DNA of 64,000 bases from Clostridiales bacterium UBA3758 (GCA_002371675.1 DFGE01000002.1:1-64000); one strand, 5' to 3'; positions 41,647 to 52,800 are shown, counted from the stretch's first letter. The notes: generated by a model not told the origin, from the sequence alone. Numbers and translations are program-made.

Positions 41647-43269
41647 ATGGCTTTTACATATTGGCTTCCCGACGAACAGGGAAGAAAAATAGGACACCAA
41701 ACAGAATCTAATGCCGTTATCATCATTGGCGCGAATGGAGCCGGGAAAAGCAAGCTTGGCGCATGGATGGAGCAGCAGGATTATGAAGGAATTCATAGGA
41801 TCTGTGGGCAACGGAATCTTAATTTCAGTGAAAACATACCATTAAAAAATTATACAGAGGCTGAAAAACTAGTACTTTGGGGCTCTGCAGATGAGAATAA
41901 TCCTAATATGAGCCGTAAAGGTTTTAGGTGGGGGTGGAATGAAAGGGCGCGTTATACAACAACGCTGATTAGTGACTTTGATAATGTTCTTGCCGCATTA
42001 ATTGCACAGGGGAACAATGAAAAAGGAGAGTATTTTGATCTATGTCGTGAAGCGGAGATTAATAATCATGATAAACCGAATACGCCAAATACTATTTTTG
42101 ACAATCTCCTTCACATATGGCAAACAGTACTTCCACAGCGAACTCTGGTAATTGAGGATTCGAAGTTCTATGCTGAAATTGATAAAAATGGGGTTCGCCA
42201 CAGATACTCTGCAACTGAAATGAGTGACGGAGAAAGAGCGGTTTTATATCTTGCTGCTCAAGTCCTGTGTGTTCCGCCGAGAAAAACGCTTATTATTGAT
42301 GAGCCAGAACTCCATCTACACCGGACAATTATGAATCGGCTTTGGACAGAATTGGAGAAATACCGTCCCGATTGTCTTTTTGTATATATCACTCATGACA
42401 CGCAATTTGCCGCCGCACACAGCCATGCGGATAAAATCTGGATCAAGGAATACGACGGGCAGAATTGGAAACTTGAAAAACTGCCTGGTAATAATTTGCC
42501 CGAGGAGTTGCTGCTTGATATCTTGGGTAGCAGGAAAAATGTCCTGTTTGTTGAAGGCGAAAGAGGAAGCTATGATACTCAGCTTTACTCAGTACTATAT
42601 CCTGACTACCAAATTATTCCATGCGGGAGCTGCACACAGGTCATTGCAAGGACAAAGGCTTTTCGTAACAATCCATCTCTCCACGACTGTGATGTTTATG
42701 GAATCATTGATCGAGATTTTCGATCAGAATACGAAATCGAAAAGTATAAAGATGATCACATTTTTACGATAAACGTGGCAGAGGTTGAAAATCTGTTCAT
42801 TGTTGAGGAACTGATTCGATTAATGGCGGCACATATGGGGAAAGAACCAGATAACGTTTTTGAAGCTATAAAGAGGTATGTGATCGATGATCGGTTTGCC
42901 AGACAAATCAATGGCCAAATCTGTGAAGGGGCCGTTGCTGAAATCAAATACAAACTGATGTGCGCGGAAATCTCCAAGAAAAACGATGAAGAAGCTAAAG
43001 CGAGCCTGGATGCTGTCCTTGCAGGAATCGACTATGAGACAATAAAGCAGGAACAAGAAGCAAAGTTCCAAGCTGTATTGCAAAGCAGATCTTATGCGGA
43101 TACGATCAAAGTGTTCAACAAGAAAAGCGTTGTTTCCTCAATTGGTCACTTTCTCGGAATTAATGATAAGGAGTATTGTTCAACTGTTATCGCTCTTCTG
43201 CACGGCGAAAAACATGATGCTATTGTAAGTGCCATTGCGCCATATCTTCCGACGGATATTCCACGATAA
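41647..43269 (+). CDS. Fused AAA ATPase-DUF4435 protein (PARIS AriA-AriB-like)
   Basis: 540 residues. Residues about 20-285 are an ABC/SMC-type ATPase: Walker A IIGANGAGKSKLGAW (about 27-41), signature MSDGERAVLYLAAQ (about 193), Walker B LIIDEPELHLH (about 217) and YITHDTQF (about 249). Residues about 295-540 are a DUF4435 (TOPRIM-like) domain with VLFVEGERGSYD (about 299) and the acidic YGIIDRDF (about 351). In PARIS, AriA carries the AAA domain and AriB the DUF4435 nuclease, and single-chain forms are known. It sits between mod and res, 12 bases from each, and is AT-rich. Confidence 0.8.
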   Translation: MAFTYWLPDEQGRKIGHQTESNAVIIIGANGAGKSKLGAWMEQQDYEGIHRICGQRNLNFSENIPLKNYTEAEKLVLWGSADENNPNMSRKGFRWGWNERARYTTTLISDFDNVLAALIAQGNNEKGEYFDLCREAEINNHDKPNTPNTIFDNLLHIWQTVLPQRTLVIEDSKFYAEIDKNGVRHRYSATEMSDGERAVLYLAAQVLCVPPRKTLIIDEPELHLHRTIMNRLWTELEKYRPDCLFVYITHDTQFAAAHSHADKIWIKEYDGQNWKLEKLPGNNLPEELLLDILGSRKNVLFVEGERGSYDTQLYSVLYPDYQIIPCGSCTQVIARTKAFRNNPSLHDCDVYGIIDRDFRSEYEIEKYKDDHIFTINVAEVENLFIVEELIRLMAAHMGKEPDNVFEAIKRYVIDDRFARQINGQICEGAVAEIKYKLMCAEISKKNDEEAKASLDAVLAGIDYETIKQEQEAKFQAVLQSRSYADTIKVFNKKSVVSSIGHFLGINDKEYCSTVIALLHGEKHDAIVSAIAPYLPTDIPR

Positions 43270-43281
43270 ACGAGGTGCCTT

Positions 43282-45888
43282 ATGGAACTGAAAACCTATC
43301 AGAAACAGGTCATGCGGGATCTGTCTGCCTTTATGAATTCGGTCAACCGGAACACCAATCTCTATTCCGCCTGGCGGGCCTACTGGTTTGACAAAGATGT
43401 GGCTGTGGGTGTGGGCGGCGTGCCGCGGTACAACAACGCCATCGACGGCGTGCCCCATATCTGCATGAAGGTGCCCACAGGCGGCGGCAAGACCTTTATG
43501 GCCTGCGCCTCAATCCGGCGGATCTTCGACGCCATGCCGATCAGTAAACCGCAGGTGGTGGTCTGGCTCGTCCCCAGCGATTCCATCCTGACGCAGACGA
43601 TCCGCACCTTGTCGGACGTGAACCATCCCTACCGCCAGCGGCTGGATCAGGATTTCGCTGGGCGCGTGGGCGTTTATACAAAAGAGATGCTGCTCAATGG
43701 GCAGAACTTCTCGCCGGATACTGTGCGGGAGATGCTGACCGTCTGTATCATGAGCTACAGCTCATTGCGCATCAACAGCCGCAACCGTGACGTCCGCAAA
43801 GTGTACCAGGAAAACGGCAACCTGTTCCGCTTCGCCGAGTATTTCAAGGACGATGAGGCACTGCTGGCCGACACGCCGGACACGGCGCTGATCCAGGTGC
43901 TGCGGCATTTGGAGCCGGTTGTCGTGGTGGATGAAAGCCACAACGCCGGATCGGATCTCAGCGTGGAGATGCTGAACAATCTGAATCCGTCCTTTGTGCT
44001 GGATCTGACGGCGACCCCGAAAAGCAACAGCAACATCATTTCCTATGTGGACGCCCGCGAGCTGAAAAAGGAACACATGGTCAAGCTGCCGGTGGTGGTC
44101 TACAACCGCACCACCCGGCAGAGTGTGATCCAGGACGCGATCCAGCTCCGCGGCAGCATTGAACAGGACGCCATTCTGGAGGAAGAGGCAGGCGGCGCGT
44201 ATATTCGACCCATTGTCCTGTTCCAGGCCCAGCCGCGTACCGGAGAAAGCAGCGATACATACGACAAGATCAAGGCCATGCTGGTGGGCATGGGAATCCC
44301 CAAGGAGCAGATCGCCGTCAAAACTGCCGACGTGGACGATCTGAAGAATCAGGACTTGATGAGCCGTGACTGCCCGATCCGTTATATCATCACAGTCAAT
44401 GCGCTTAAAGAGGGCTGGGACTGCCCCTTCGCCTACATTCTGGCGTCTCTCGCAAACCGGACTTCCACCGTGGATGTGGAGCAGATCCTTGGCCGTATTC
44501 TTCGCCAGCCCTATGCCAGGGAACACAAATCCACGCTGCTGAATACATCTTATGTTTTGACAAACTCAGCAGATTTCCGGGACACCATCAACAAGATCGT
44601 TTCCGGCTTAAACAAGGCCGGTTTCAGCCGGAAGGACTATCGGATCGGAGAGGCGGCAGAACTGCCGCAGGCTCCTGTCCCGCCAACTGGCGAGCAGACC
44701 ATGCTACCGCTTGATCCCGAACCGGTTGCTGACGATTTCAGCGACGTCAATCCGGAAGAGGTCAAGGCAGTTCTGGCAGGCGAGGCCCCGGGCGGTTCGA
44801 ATGTTGCTTATATGATCCGGGAAGCCGCGGAGCAGGCAGGAAATTACAACGATGCAGTGAACAACGCAGATGATTTCGGATTCACGGGAGGCGAGCTGGG
44901 AGATATGCTGAAACAGAATGCCATGCAGCCGCAGTTTGCGGCAGAGGCTTCCGCACTCCGTGTGCCGCAGTTCTTCCAGCACTCCATCCCGGATCTGTTC
45001 GGCGAGGAGTATGAGCTGCTGTCGCCGGAGAATCTGTCCGAGGGCTTTTCGCTGGCCGGGCAGGACGCAAAAGTGTCCTTTGAACTGGCAACCGGTGAGA
45101 TGTACCGCGTGGATGTGGCCGAGACCGGCGAAGCGGTTCCCAAGTACCGCCGCGAGGATTCCGCACTCAGCGAGTATATCCGCGCGCGGCTGGCCAAGCT
45201 GCCGCCGGAACAGAAGATCGAAAGATGCACCGGCATGATCTGTGATCAGATCAACCGGAACAATCGCTATGCTGCCTCGGAGATCAAGGACTATGTGCAC
45301 CGGATTGTCGCCGGGATGACCGAGGACGAGCTGGCGGCCATGGAGACGGCGATCCCCACCTATGCGCTGAAGATTGGGGAGAAGATCAAGGGACTGGAGG
45401 AGGCCTATCGGGAGCAACAGTTCTTCCGCTGGCTGGATACCGGAAAAATCGTCTGCCGGTCAAACTATACCCTGCCGCAGGTAATTACGCCGGCTGATAT
45501 TATTGATTCCATCCCGAAGTCTCTGTATGAGGCCGAGAAGGACGACATGAACAACGGCGAGCAGGATTTGATCGACGCCATCGTCCCCTTGGATAATGTG
45601 AAGTGGTGGCACCGGATTATTGAGCGCAAGGATTTTGTCCTGAACGGGTTCATTAACCATTATCCGGACTTTATGATCATGACTAAATCTGGCAAGCTCG
45701 TCCTGGTCGAATACAAGGGCGACGACCGTGACAACAGCGACAGCGAGCGCAAACTGAAGCTGGGGCGTAGCTGGGCCGCGCAGGCAGGCTACAACTACCG
45801 GTACTTCATGGTGTTCAAGACCCGGAACTTCGGGATTGACGGCGCGTATATCCTGGATGACTTCGTGCGCGTGATGAGGGAACTGTAA
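43282..45888 (+). CDS. Type III restriction enzyme Res subunit (helicase-nuclease)
   Basis: 868 residues. Superfamily 2 helicase motifs are VPTGGGKTFMA (Walker A, about 63), VVVDESHNAG (about 214), LDLTATPKSN (about 239) and QILGRILRQPYARE (about 400). A C-terminal PD-(D/E)xK nuclease is seen as HYPDFMIM followed by KLVLVEYKGDD (about 792-813). With Mod it cleaves unmethylated DNA after ATP-dependent communication between sites. All key motifs are intact, so the system is probably active. Confidence 0.92.
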   Translation: MELKTYQKQVMRDLSAFMNSVNRNTNLYSAWRAYWFDKDVAVGVGGVPRYNNAIDGVPHICMKVPTGGGKTFMACASIRRIFDAMPISKPQVVVWLVPSDSILTQTIRTLSDVNHPYRQRLDQDFAGRVGVYTKEMLLNGQNFSPDTVREMLTVCIMSYSSLRINSRNRDVRKVYQENGNLFRFAEYFKDDEALLADTPDTALIQVLRHLEPVVVVDESHNAGSDLSVEMLNNLNPSFVLDLTATPKSNSNIISYVDARELKKEHMVKLPVVVYNRTTRQSVIQDAIQLRGSIEQDAILEEEAGGAYIRPIVLFQAQPRTGESSDTYDKIKAMLVGMGIPKEQIAVKTADVDDLKNQDLMSRDCPIRYIITVNALKEGWDCPFAYILASLANRTSTVDVEQILGRILRQPYAREHKSTLLNTSYVLTNSADFRDTINKIVSGLNKAGFSRKDYRIGEAAELPQAPVPPTGEQTMLPLDPEPVADDFSDVNPEEVKAVLAGEAPGGSNVAYMIREAAEQAGNYNDAVNNADDFGFTGGELGDMLKQNAMQPQFAAEASALRVPQFFQHSIPDLFGEEYELLSPENLSEGFSLAGQDAKVSFELATGEMYRVDVAETGEAVPKYRREDSALSEYIRARLAKLPPEQKIERCTGMICDQINRNNRYAASEIKDYVHRIVAGMTEDELAAMETAIPTYALKIGEKIKGLEEAYREQQFFRWLDTGKIVCRSNYTLPQVITPADIIDSIPKSLYEAEKDDMNNGEQDLIDAIVPLDNVKWWHRIIERKDFVLNGFINHYPDFMIMTKSGKLVLVEYKGDDRDNSDSERKLKLGRSWAAQAGYNYRYFMVFKTRNFGIDGAYILDDFVRVMREL

Positions 45889-45900
45889 GGAGGGACTATC

Positions 45901-46038
45901 TTGTTGGATTGTCTCAAGAAAAAAGAAACGCCAGAAAGAACAGAGTTGAAAAAGATTATCCCTAACAACAACCTGTATCTGTGCTTGAGATTTGATTTGT
46001 CAAGGATAGATTCTGCAAATCAGCATAAAAACGTTTAA
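45901..46038 (+). CDS. Short ORF after res (possibly a truncated gene)
   Basis: 45 codons from TTG (45901), with an excellent AAGGAGGG six to seven bases upstream, to TAA (46036). The product begins LLDCLKKKETPERTELKKII and continues PNNNLYLCLRFDLSRIDSA. It contains the 30-bp repeat found at 22032. The start of the sequence faintly resembles DUF4391 proteins, which occur in type III loci, but it stops early and the assignment is weak. It may be the remains of a sixth operon gene. Confidence 0.4.
   Translation: MLDCLKKKETPERTELKKIIPNNNLYLCLRFDLSRIDSANQHKNV
45989..46018 (+). repeat. 30-bp direct repeat, copy 2
   Basis: Identical to 22032-22061, about 24 kb away. Here it lies at the 3' end of the short ORF. 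Confidence 0.8.
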
Positions 46039-46067
46039 GGGCGGCAGATTGATATCTGCCGCCCTTA
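46036..46067. terminator. Bidirectional terminator after the defence operon
   Basis: TAAGGGCGGCAGAT and its perfect complement with a four-base loop, between the defence operon and the convergent sortase gene. Confidence 0.85.
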
Positions 46068-46104
46068 GAAGAATATACGGAGAAAGGGTGTGTGTCAATG
46101 CTTT

Positions 46105-46818
46105 TCAGGTCACCCGTTTTGCCACGACTACGAACCTGCCGTTTGCGGTATGGTAATTGCAGGTGGAGAGCACAAGAAGCTCAGCCCCGAACACGGCGTC
46201 TATGCCGGTGTCATAGAGCGCGGCGGCCCGAACCTGTTGCACATACTCGTTGAATACATCCTCATCGGAAAGGTCGAAGTACTCATAATACCGGAACACG
46301 CCGCGCTCGCTTTGATCATAGATCCTGCTGAAGAACGCCGCCATGACGACATACTCCCTCTGCTCATAGACCGAATCGAAACGGATCAGCGGGTGTTCTG
46401 CGCAGAAGCTCTCGTCGGCGTATTTGGCTAATTGGCCGAACATGGTCTTGTTCTGCATACGATGGCCATAGATCAGATAATAGTTTCCCTCCGCCGGGCA
46501 ATGTCCGTCCACAAAGGGAATCCCGCTGCCGGAGTATGCGCCGTAGTAATCCCGGTTGAGATAGTATTCCGGGCGCGTGGGCGAATACATGACCGGATAA
46601 TCGATCTCCACGGCCTCAATCGTGAGCCAGCCGAAAAACTCCGGATTCATCTCATAAAGTTGGGAGTACTGTGGGAGCGGTGTGGGCTCCGGGGGCTCTG
46701 TCGGGATCGGGGTGGTTTCCTCCTTCGGCTCGTCCCTGCTCTCCGACGTCTCCGTTACCTCCGGCTTCTGTGTCGTCGTGGGCCCGGCGTCGCGCGGGAT
46801 ATAGTTTCTCTGGGTCAT
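46105..46818 (-). CDS. Class B sortase lacking a visible N-terminal anchor
   Basis: 237 residues. The catalytic triad is clear: His in LIYGHRMQNKTMFG (about 119), Cys in LVLSTCNYH (about 219) and Arg in NGRFVVVAKR (about 229). It has the class B core with a long helix between strands. Class B sortases attach a few specific proteins to peptidoglycan, and the C. difficile enzyme recognises (S/P)PXTG. The 2121-residue protein upstream ends in SPRTG. The N-terminus is a Pro/Thr/Glu linker with no hydrophobic segment; a missed upstream start is possible but not evident. Confidence 0.88.
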   Translation of the reverse strand: MTQRNYIPRDAGPTTTQKPEVTETSESRDEPKEETTPIPTEPPEPTPLPQYSQLYEMNPEFFGWLTIEAVEIDYPVMYSPTRPEYYLNRDYYGAYSGSGIPFVDGHCPAEGNYYLIYGHRMQNKTMFGQLAKYADESFCAEHPLIRFDSVYEQREYVVMAAFFSRIYDQSERGVFRYYEYFDLSDEDVFNEYVQQVRAAALYDTGIDAVFGAELLVLSTCNYHTANGRFVVVAKRVT

Positions 46819-46837
46819 CGAAAAATCCCCTTATTGA

Positions 46838-46863
46838 CAAGGGCGGGATCGCTCCCGCCCTTG
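46838..46863 (-). terminator. Terminator of the giant surface protein gene
   Basis: CAAGGGCGGGA...TCCCGCCCTTG hairpin between the surface protein and sortase genes. If it is efficient, the sortase depends on read-through or an internal promoter. Confidence 0.7.
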
Positions 46864-46880
46864 CATAGTTTGCTTGATAC

Positions 46881-49800
46881 TCAGTGCCGGCTGAGATAAC
46901 GGCGCTTCTTGTCTGTCACGACCAGTCCTCCTAAACCGAGGCCGGAGAGAACCATAACCGTGATCCACAACCCGGGGTTGCTGTTGTCACCGGTCCTTGG
47001 CGACGTACCGCCACTGGTACCGGAGCTGCCCGCCTTAATGATCAAGCTGGTCGTTGCCTTGCCGTCGTCAAAGTTGATCGTGACGGTTTTGGTGCCGGTG
47101 GTCAGCTTCTGCAGCGCCGAGGCATTCAGCGTGATGACCGTGCTGCCCGCGACAGCGGTGTAGTCCGTGCCGTTTACCAGGGCGGTGCCATCGATCTGGA
47201 CACTGGTAAAGTGGCTGAAGCACTCCTCATCGTTGGGATCGCGCTTGACCACGATGGTCACGCCGCTGCTGCTGCCCTTGGTCCAGGTGCTGTTGCCGCC
47301 GCTCACGATCGTGTAGACGATCTCGCCGGGCTTGCTTTCCTCCGTCCACTTGGCGTAGACGGTGACGTCCGCGGTAACGGGCGTGTCAAAGTCGAAGGCC
47401 GCGGCAAAGGTGGCGTCGGCGTACCAGCCGTCAAACACAAAGCCGCTCTTGGTCGGATCGGCGGGCTTGGTGGCCTTCTCTCCGCTGTTCACTGTCTGAG
47501 AAGCAACAGCAGAGCCGCCGTTGGTCTCAAAAGTGACGGTGTAGGTGGTCGGCGCAGGGGACGCTCCGGTGTACTGGTTGGTCAGCGTGACGGTATTGCC
47601 GGTGCGGGACATGTCCTTCAGCGTGTAGCTCTCGGGCACGATCTCCTCGCAGGTCAGCACCAGGTCGGCCTCGCCGGTGGCCATCACATAAAGTTTTTTC
47701 CACCCCTCGTCCTTCGTCAGCATGACCGTATCGGTCTCGGTCCCGTTGGCTAGGATCTTCACGTCCACGAAATCGGGCCGCTTGCCCGCCGCGTCGTCGT
47801 CATCCTCCCACACCTTCACGACCTCAAGAATGTAGACATACTGAATCCACTTGGCGTAGAGAGTGATGTTGCCGGTGATGGGGGTGTTGAAATCAAAGGC
47901 CTCGGTAAAGAACTCGTCCTTGTACCAGCCGCCGAAGCTGACGCCGGGCTTGGTCGGATCGGCGGGCTTGGTCGCCTTGCCGCCGTCCGCTACGGTCTGG
48001 GCGGCCGGAACGGGGGTCCCGCCGTTGGCCTCAAAGGTGACAGTGTGGGTGGCTGCCTCCTTGGGGACGATGACGGCGTGGGTGGCGGTGGTGTCGTCGG
48101 GATTCTTGATGACACGGCTGCCGGTAATATCGCCAATAAAGCCGCCGGCCGGCTCCTTGATCATCATTTCATCTCCGATGGTGATGCCGCCGGCCCCAAT
48201 GGCCGCACCGGCGCCATCCGCCGTGACGCTGGTGGTACCATTTTGAATCTTGATAGTGCCATTGGTCGCCTCAATGCCGACCGTATCGCTTTTCGCGGTC
48301 ACGGTGCCGCCGGAGATGGTGACGTCGCCGTGGGCAGCGGATATACCGCATTCACTGCCCGTGGCGGTGACGCTGCCGCCGGAGATCGTGACGCTGCCGC
48401 CGGCATAGATGCCGTAATCATTTCCTTTTGCCGTTACCGTGCCGCCGGAAATGGTGATGTCGTTCTTTGAATAGATACCAAATAATCCATCAGAAACGTT
48501 TACTGTACCACCGGCAATCGTGATGCTTCCAGCATACAAATCGCATTCATTCCCCACAACCGAGCCATCGTTAATGGTAATTGACGACCCGGCGAGCAGC
48601 GCGTCTTCATCTGCCGATGCGATGATCGAACCTCCATTAACGGTAATATTGCCAGCTACGATCGCGGAATCCCAGCCAGGGGTTGCGATCACGATATTGG
48701 CGTCCAATGTAAGATCTTTCGCATTAACCAATATGGTTTTACTTAATGTGGCACTCCCTGTGATTGTGAGATCAACCTCTGCATAAACCGCCGCATTGTG
48801 GTAAGCCCCGCTGATCGTGGGGTTGTTCAGCGTCAGGGTGTTGGTGCTGGGGTCGAACTTGGCCTTGCCGCCGTCGCCGAGGATATCGTCCTTGTTGGCG
48901 CTGGTGACCTGCACGCCGCCCACCCACACGGGGTATTTCTCCTCCCCCGGCTCGATGATCGCGTGCTTGGCAATGGTCGTGCCGTCGGCTTCGGTGACGG
49001 TGTAGACGCCGTCCACCTGCGCGATCATGCCGCCGGTCGGCGTCGTGACCTCGTGGGTGCCGGGGATCTCAATGCCGTTCTTGGCGTAAATGGCGTAATT
49101 ACCTGCGGTAATATCCCACACGCCGGAGGTCATGACGACCTTACCGTTTGAGGCATACAGGCCATTGCCATCAGCCTTTGTAGTCTTCGCGTCTACGCTG
49201 CCGCCGATGCTGATATCACCACCGTACGCATAAATAACGTCATAGCTTGAAGTCTCTGCTGTCAAGTTGCCGGTGATCGTTACGCCGCCGTTCCAGCTGT
49301 ACACCGGGTAGCCGTTGCCGGTAGTCAAATCCGCATTGCCGCCGACGGTGACAGAGCCATCGCCGGAATAGAGCGCATAGCCGCCGGCCGTGACCGTCGC
49401 GGCGCCGCCGATGCTGATGTTGCCGCTTGAAGCACGCAGGCCATCGCCATCAGCCTTTGTAGTCTTCGCGTCTACGCTGCCGCCGATGCTGATATCACCA
49501 CCGTACGCATAAATAACGTCATAGCTTGAAGTCTCTGCTGTCAAGTTGCCGGTGATCGTTACGCCGCCGTTCCAGCTGTACACCGGGTAGCCGTTGCTGC
49601 CGGTTGTCAAATCCGCATTGCCGCCGACGGTGACAGAGCCATCGCCGGAATAGAGCGCATAGCCATCGCTTGTTATCGTGGCATTTCCGCCGATGGTGAT
49701 ATCACCCATTGCACGCAGGCCATCGCCATCAGCCTTTGTAGTCTTCGCGTCTACGCTGCCGCCGATGTTGATATCGCCACCGTACGCATAAATAACGTCA

Positions 49801-52800
49801 TAGCTTGAAGTCTCTGCTGTCAAGTTGCCGGTGATCGTTACGCCGCCTTTCCAGCTGTACACCGGGTATCCGTTGCTGCCGGTAGTCAAATCCGCATCGC
49901 CGTTGACCGTGACAGAGCCATCGCCGGAATAGAGCGCATAGCCATCGCTTGTTATCGTGGCATTTCCGCCGATGGTGATGCCACCGGCTCTAACGTACAC
50001 GCCAGAGCCCGCGCTGTTCAGCGTCAGACCGCTGGCCGCATTGATGGTCAGATCGACGCCATCTGCATAGATCAAGGCATTTTCATGCAGCCCTGTGATG
50101 GCGGGCGTGCCCGTGATGGTCAGCGTGCCGGAGCCCTCGCCCGGGGTATAGCTCACTTTGCCGTCGCCGAGGATATCGTCCTTGTTGGCGCTGGTGACCT
50201 GCACGCCGCCCACCCACACGGGGTATTCGGTGACGGAGGCGGGCTCTCCTATCGTAATCTTTCTATAGCTGGAATCGGGAACAGTTCCACTGGGTATTTC
50301 AACGCCGCCTGTGGTTGCACTGGGATCTGTATATCCAAGCGCGGCTTTACCGCCTACGTTGTAAGTTAACGTCCCTCCTACGACCGGATTGTCTGCCTGG
50401 GTCAGAAGAAGTACCGTTGTTCCGGCGGTAATATCCAGAGCTGCGTCATAAGTAACCCAACCGCCTTTGTTCGTAATTTCAACGGCTCCCGAGGCGGAAA
50501 TCGTCGCACCGCCATTCAAAATAGAACTCCCATTACAATCAGCCCAAATAGAGACGTCTTTAGCACCGGTAATCTTCAAGTCGTGGGAAGCGATATAGCC
50601 GTTTTCTGCATTGTTCTTGATCGTCACATCCCCGCCAAGGGCCGTGATCGTAGCATCATTATGGAAAACGGAATAGCCACGGTTCGCCGTTACAATAATA
50701 TCTTTTCCGGTAAAGGAACCGCCTCCGATCGTACCGCTGTTATTAGTCAGCATAAGCGTTCCGCTGGCTTCTACCACAACATTGCTTGAGCTGCTTCCAA
50801 AAACATATCCGCTGCCTCCGCCATTGGTTTCGATCGTTACGTTATTTGCTCCGGTAAGTGTGAATTTGAAGGAATTGATGTATCCTCCCGCCCCATTGTT
50901 AATAATTGTCACGTCACCGCCAAGGGCCGTGATCATCGCATCTTGATGGAAAACGGAGTAACCTTTATTGGCTGTAATATTGATCGTTTTTGCACGGAAG
51001 GATCCACCGGCGCCGACCGTGCCATTTTCGCAGGTGAGTGTCAGTGTGTCTTCGGCAGAAATATCTGCCTTGTTGAACATGTAGTACTCGGTGCTTGTCG
51101 TCACCGTTACATTTTTTGCGGTTATCTTGCAAACGCCGTTAGATGAAACGGCGGCTATTCCGGAGTTAATCGCCAGGTCATATCCTGACATTTCAAAGGT
51201 CACATTAGCGGCGAATAAATACTGGGTCGAACCAATGCCGCCATTTGCAACATTAAGGTCCTCTTCGGCCTTGATGACTACGGCTTTCTCCACTCGTTTA
51301 TTTACAGTCAACGTCTGACTGTCATGGTCGTAAGTAAATGTGCCGTCGCCGAGGATATCGTCCTTGTTGGCGCTGGTGACCTGCACGCCGCCCACCCACA
51401 CGGGGTAGGTGGTGATCTTCTCAAATAGCGCATACAGCGTCACGTCCTCCGTTACCGTAAAGGTGTAGGGAGAAGAAGTGCTGACGATCTCACCGGACGG
51501 AGAGCCTTTTGCCCACCCGGCAAAGGTATAGTCAGAGGCGGGATAGACGCCGACTGTCCGGGAGCTGTTTCCCTCATAATCGCCGCTTATCCTTGTGCCT
51601 TTACCGCTGTCGGAAAAAGCAACTTCACCGCCCGCCTGCTCCGTGCCGTTGGTCTTGTCATAGGCGATCAAGGTGACGGTGTAGGTGGTGACAGTCGGGG
51701 CTTTCAGAATAAAAGTAATGGGGTTGTACGGACCGGTGCTGTCCGAAATAACATATGTATCGGTTGTAATATTGGAAGTTGTCAGCAGCAGGACATTCCG
51801 GCTGGAGCTGCTGTTAGTAACTGAAATGTCCTCTGTTCCGTCTTTATCCAGATCATAGTAGTACGTGGAGGAACCGCTCGTGCTGCTCATATGCGTCCAT
51901 GCGCCGAGACTATTGAAAAGATCGGCAAATTCCTGTCCCGTAGCCAAATCCATTTTCCCGGTTGACAGATCAACAGTATAAGGAACAGCGGCGGCCTTGA
52001 ACAGGAAGGTGATGGGACTGTATTCCGCGGCCGGAATGGTCAGGGTCTTGTCGCCTGTCACGCTGCAGCTGTCCTGGACGGAAAACTTCGAATCATTGGT
52101 GGAGTAAGTCACGTCCCAGGAGCCGTCCTTGTCCAGGTCAAATTTCTCCTGATGGCTGTCCGAAATGTCCGCCGTAATAAGGCCCAGATCTTCCGCCCGG
52201 TAGAGGGACCACACCGCGTTGGAGGCGGCGGAGGTGTCGGTGGACGTCCCGCCGGTCAGGTCCACAGTGAGGCTCTTCTGGTCCAGATAATCCGGACTGA
52301 CGGTAATGTTGGCCGCGGGCATAATGAAGCCCGCCTGATATTCGGTACCGGAGATCATGCCGGCGGAAATGGACACGGCAGGTTCTGTGACGGCGCTGCC
52401 CCATTCGATATACTTGCCCGCAGGGGCGGCATCATCGTCAAAGAGGATATAGACGCTGTCCCCTTCCGCGGCGGAGGTGATCTCCACCCCGCCGGCCTTA
52501 TACGCCTTGCCGCCGTTGACGGTGATGGTGTAGGTGGTCGCCGCGGCGGCGGGGATGGTGTAGTCATTCGTGACGATAGTAAGCGTCGTGATGCCGTGAT
52601 CCCGCGCCGTGGATTTGACAGTCGCCCCGCCGGTGAGGGTGACGGCGGTGCTCTCGGTAAAGCCGTATCCATCCTCTGCAGTCAGATAGATCTCGGCAAA
52701 ATAAGGCTTCCCGGCCTCAAAGGAGGAAGGAGCCAGGCCGCAGCCCGGGTTCGTTTCGGGAGTGCCGCCGTTGAACCATTTGGCACCTGTGAGCGTAAAT

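Noticed and set aside
49150..49990. Possible CRISPR array because of regular repeats
   Set aside because: Repeat units are 279 bases, tandem without spacers, and in frame inside a surface-protein gene. No cas genes are present.
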